A stretch of 64,000 nt of DNA from Erwinia sp. JUb26 (GTDB taxonomy: Bacteria; Pseudomonadota; Gammaproteobacteria; Enterobacterales; Enterobacteriaceae). Location of the stretch: assembly GCF_003751505.1 (NCBI RefSeq), contig NZ_RJVB01000004.1, positions 404,018-468,017 on the forward strand. Direction: 5' to 3'. The translations under genes and the position numbers were made by a program. The notes beneath the pieces are model-generated. The model saw only the letters and a program-made list of their open reading frames with translations, did no database searches and had not been told where the DNA came from. How positions within the stretch are numbered: position 1 is the stretch's first letter; each line of letters starts with the position of its first letter. Shown here one piece after another: positions 61,348 to 64,000 of the stretch.

Positions 61348-62520
61348 ATGAAAAAAACACCACTGAAGGGACGCCGCATCCGCCTGGGCATGGTCGGCGG
61401 CGGCGAGGGTGCCTACATCGGCGGTATCCACCGCTTTGCGGCCCGGCTGGATAATCAGTATGAGCTGGTTGCCGGGGCCTTCGATATTAACGCCGCGCGC
61501 GGTCATGCCTTTGCGGCGGAAAACTTTATCGCCGCCGATCGTTCCTATGACGATTTTACGGCGATGATCGCGGCCGAATCCGCGCGTGAAGACGGCGTGG
61601 ATGTGATTGCTATCTGCACGCCCAATTTCACCCACTACCCCGTGTCGCGCGCCTGCCTGGAGGCGGGGATCGATGTGATTTGCGAAAAACCGCTGACCAG
61701 CACGCTGGAGGATGCGGAGCTGCTGGCCGAAGTGGTGCAGCGCACCGGCGGCTTCCTCGGCGTCACCTATACCTACGCGGGCTATCCGCTAATTGCCGAG
61801 GCGCGGCAGCGTATTGCCGCCGGGCTGATCGGTCAGGTGCGCACGGTGCAGGTGGAATATCCGCTGGAGTGGATGGCGACCGGCGTGGAGCAGAAAAACA
61901 ATCAGCAGGCCGCCTGGCGCGTCGATCCGAAGAAAAACGGCCGGGGTGGTTCGGTGGGCGATATTGGCACCCATGCCTACCATCTGGCGGGCTATGTGAC
62001 CGGGCTGAAGGCCGAAAGCGTGATGGCCGATCTGGCAACCTTCGTTGAGGGACGTGCGCTGGACGATAACGCCCACGTGCTGATCCGCTATGAGGGCGGT
62101 GCAAGGGGGATGCTGTGGTCGTCGCAGGTGGCGATTGGCTGCGCCAACGCGCTGCGGCTGCGCGTTTTTGGCGAAACCGGTAGCCTGATGTGGGCGCAGG
62201 AGCAGCCGAACGAACTGCTTTATACCCCGCTGGAGGGTAACAGCCAGGTCATTAAACGCGGGCGCGACGATCTGGCTACGTTGACCCGTTCACGCACCCG
62301 CACGCCGCCGGGCCATCCCGAGGGCTACATCGAGGCATTTTCGAACCTCTACAGCGGGTTCGCCGATGCGCTGAGGGCGCGTGATGCCGGGCAGGAACCG
62401 GGTCTGGCAGGTGCGGCGGTGCCGCAGATTTATGACGGGCTGAAGGGCGTGGCGTTTGTCGATGCGGTCGTGGACAGCCACGAGCAGGGCACGGTTTGGA
62501 TGAAACCGAAGTACCGCTGA
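61348..62520 (+). CDS. Gfo/Idh/MocA-family NAD(P)-dependent dehydrogenase
   Basis: 390 residues. Rossmann motif LGMVGGGEGAYIGG, the CEKPLTSTLEDA motif with the catalytic Lys, and the His of DIGTHAYHLAGYV. These enzymes oxidise a hydroxyl of inositols or sugars. Together with the isomerase and the binding protein it forms a small rare-sugar or inositol-derivative route. Confidence 0.88.
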   Translation: MKKTPLKGRRIRLGMVGGGEGAYIGGIHRFAARLDNQYELVAGAFDINAARGHAFAAENFIAADRSYDDFTAMIAAESAREDGVDVIAICTPNFTHYPVSRACLEAGIDVICEKPLTSTLEDAELLAEVVQRTGGFLGVTYTYAGYPLIAEARQRIAAGLIGQVRTVQVEYPLEWMATGVEQKNNQQAAWRVDPKKNGRGGSVGDIGTHAYHLAGYVTGLKAESVMADLATFVEGRALDDNAHVLIRYEGGARGMLWSSQVAIGCANALRLRVFGETGSLMWAQEQPNELLYTPLEGNSQVIKRGRDDLATLTRSRTRTPPGHPEGYIEAFSNLYSGFADALRARDAGQEPGLAGAAVPQIYDGLKGVAFVDAVVDSHEQGTVWMKPKYR

Positions 62521-62525
62521 TCGCC

Positions 62526-62564
62526 CGATATCTCTGACCGTCAGGGGCACGGTCAGAGATATCG
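62526..62564. terminator. Long perfect hairpin between convergent genes
   Basis: CGATATCTCTGACCGT (62526-62541) pairs perfectly over 16 bp with its complement at 62549-62564, loop CAGGGGC. It lies directly after the Gfo/Idh stop and serves convergent transcripts; no T-run on either side. Confidence 0.65.
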
Positions 62565-62616
62565 CAAGAACAGTCTATCCGACAGAGTTGAGTCTGCCGG
62601 GCAGCCGGTTTTTCAT

Positions 62617-63522
62617 TTAACGGCGGATCACCACCAGCAGGCCGCAAATCACCAGTCCCGTTCCCAGCATCTGCTCCAGCGAGATCGGTTCCTTCAGCAG
62701 CCACCAGCTAAAGAAAATAGTCAGCACCGGGCCAAGCAGGCCAATCATCACCGCCCTGGCGGCACCGATACGGAAAACGGCGGCGGACTGCCAGAAAATC
62801 GGCAGCACCGTTGAGAACAGGGCCATCGCCAGACACCAGCCGTAGACCGGCAGAGGCAAATTCAGCGTCGTCAGACGATGTGTAAGCAGGAAGTGCACCA
62901 GCGTGGCCATCGTGGACACCAGTAGCGCCAGCACGGAAAACTTCATCGCGCCAAGGCGCCCGATTGCCGCTTCCGAACCGGCGCTGTAGCCGGCATACAG
63001 CACCGCACAGCCGAACACCAGCAGGCCGCCGACGATCACCGTACTCATCTCGGCTGAAACGCTGACATCGTGCATAAACGCGAAGAGTATCCCGGCGTAG
63101 GCGAGCGCCATCGCCAGCAGCACCTTCTTCTCAAACTTTTTCCCCAGAAAAGCCACCCCAATCAGGATGGTCAGCATTGGGTAGGTAAACAGGATCAGCC
63201 GCTCCAGACCGGCGGAGATATACTGCAACCCCATAAAATCCAGCATGCTGGACCCGTAATAGCCCACTACACCCAGCAGGAACAGCCAGCCGTAATCCTT
63301 CCGCGTCAGCGCTGGGCCCTGGCGTAGGATCGGGATGGCCATCAGCAGGATAACCGGAAGCGACATGCTCATTCGCAGCGCTAGCAGGGTAACGGCATCC
63401 ACGGGAGCGGACTGATAGGCGAGCTTGACGAATATCGCCTTAAACGAAAAACCAAAGGCGGCGAGTACGGCAAAAGCAATCCCGGCTGCGCGGGACTTGG
63501 CGGATAGCATCATTTGAACCAT
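62617..63522 (-). CDS. EamA/DMT-family transporter
   Basis: 301 residues with ten hydrophobic segments in two repeated halves, as in RhaT/YdcZ-type EamA carriers (the N-terminal half opens AGIAFAVLAAFGFSFKAIFVKL; the second half contains FSTVLPIFWQSAAVFRIGAARA). It is an inner-membrane exporter or importer of small metabolites; the substrate is not readable. Start at the ATG at 63522 or 63510. Convergent with the Gfo/Idh gene. Confidence 0.85.
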   Translation of the reverse strand: MVQMMLSAKSRAAGIAFAVLAAFGFSFKAIFVKLAYQSAPVDAVTLLALRMSMSLPVILLMAIPILRQGPALTRKDYGWLFLLGVVGYYGSSMLDFMGLQYISAGLERLILFTYPMLTILIGVAFLGKKFEKKVLLAMALAYAGILFAFMHDVSVSAEMSTVIVGGLLVFGCAVLYAGYSAGSEAAIGRLGAMKFSVLALLVSTMATLVHFLLTHRLTTLNLPLPVYGWCLAMALFSTVLPIFWQSAAVFRIGAARAVMIGLLGPVLTIFFSWWLLKEPISLEQMLGTGLVICGLLVVIRR

Positions 63523-64000
63523 TTCTATGTCTGTAAAGTGAAGTGCTGTCGGCGGTACGATTCGCGCCGAAAAGCGGTTAAATCAATGTTTTCTCGAATG
63601 CCAGTCGGCTGGAAGTTTTAGGGTTCGGGTGGTTTCCTTGAAGTTTAGCTGGGCGGGTGTTGTGCGATGACAGTGATAATCGCTGACGGTTTCTGATATG
63701 TGAAATCGTAATCAGGTATGTGTCTGATATGCGTTTTATATAATTCAGGGTGGGGGCGGGAAACTCTGCCCAGAGCAGGTCTGATAGCAGCAGTTGCGTT
63801 GGGTTCAGGAAGGGTGGCCCGGCCTCGGCGGCTGCCGGACGGTCCTCGCGCCGCTGTGCGGTGCCTTCGGTTGCGGCGTTGTGCCGTGCGGACCGGCCAG
63901 GATTGAACATCCCTTGTATCTTGAGTATTGCAGTCGGTAGTGGTTAGCTACCACTACCTGAAGCAGGGTGAATTTGGAACATCCCTAAGGGAAAACCCTG
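63523..64000. other. Structured non-coding end of the window
   Basis: Nearly 480 bp without a gene I accept. A GC-rich stretch (about 63810-63900) is followed by GAACATCCCT at 63905, an inverted repeat at 63936-63958, GAACATCCCT again at 63977 and CAGGGT/ACCCTG arms (63964 and 63995). A minus-strand open frame (63578-63910) has biased composition and is probably not a protein. Confidence 0.45.
63936..63958. repeat. Inverted repeat, 9-bp arms
   Basis: GGTAGTGGT (63936-63944) is perfectly complementary to ACCACTACC (63950-63958) with a 5-base loop TAGCT. It has no T-run, so it is not a typical terminator. Confidence 0.75.

Noticed and set aside
63578..63910. Minus-strand frame of about 110 residues near the right end
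   Set aside because: The composition is Arg/Ala/Pro-rich in a GC-rich repeat-like stretch, and no ribosome-binding site is evident. Better read as a repeat than a protein.
1..64000. CRISPR array
   Set aside because: No series of regularly spaced direct repeats was seen anywhere in the window.

Overview
The window is 64 kb of mostly GC-rich, densely packed enterobacterial DNA. Gene content suggests an Erwiniaceae member (Erwinia or Pantoea). The clues are a thiOSGF thiamine operon behind a TPP riboswitch, which that family often carries on large plasmids, together with treRBC, ptrR-sad, an idnD/idnO/ManD sugar-acid cluster and an IS3-family element. No replication, partition, tRNA or rRNA gene is visible, so chromosome versus megaplasmid cannot be decided.

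Layout. 1-5.5 kb: a three-domain NADH:fumarate-reductase-like flavoprotein (cut by the window edge), divergent from a dicarboxylate carrier and a class I fumarase; together a compact malate/fumarate respiration module. 5.6-17 kb: a catabolic island of unknown substrate. A ThiY/RibY-like ABC importer, class II aldolase, TauD-type dioxygenase and amidase are divergent from a GntR regulator, SDR, aminotransferase, alpha/beta hydrolase and M20 carbamoylase. Related TATRCA sites at all three promoters suggest one regulon. 17-22.4 kb: ptrR-sad, a GAF/degenerate-GGDEF/EAL protein and a luciferase-like monooxygenase. 22.5-25.7 kb: TPP riboswitch, a 16-codon leader ORF, then thiO-thiS-thiG-thiF (ThiF has a C-terminal rhodanese-like segment). 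25.8-32.7 kb: a sugar-acid regulon (idnD-like and idnO-like dehydrogenases, two MFS carriers, GntR regulator, ManD/RspA-type dehydratase) sharing an ACATG-N4-ACAAGT-like operator.

33-40.5 kb is an AT-rich accessory island. It has a frameshifted tyrosine integrase at its left end and a 23-bp direct repeat (one mismatch) at 33248 and 40170. Inside are a retron (structured msr-msd RNA at about 34.0-34.2 kb, reverse transcriptase, ATPase-TOPRIM effector), a complete IS3-type element, and a second, larger OLD-like ATPase-TOPRIM protein. This is the defence locus of the window and its most interesting part.

40.6-46 kb: a self-contained TonB system (exbD-tonB-receptor-exbB) translationally coupled to a secreted phospholipase-D-family enzyme. 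46.7-57.5 kb: trehalose uptake and breakdown (treR, treB, treC) followed by trehalose synthesis from glucans (treZ, treY, glgX/treX). 57.6-64 kb: two proteins of unknown function, an orphan sugar-binding protein followed by a hairpin terminator, a sugar isomerase/epimerase and a Gfo/Idh/MocA dehydrogenase, a DMT exporter, and a structured non-coding end.
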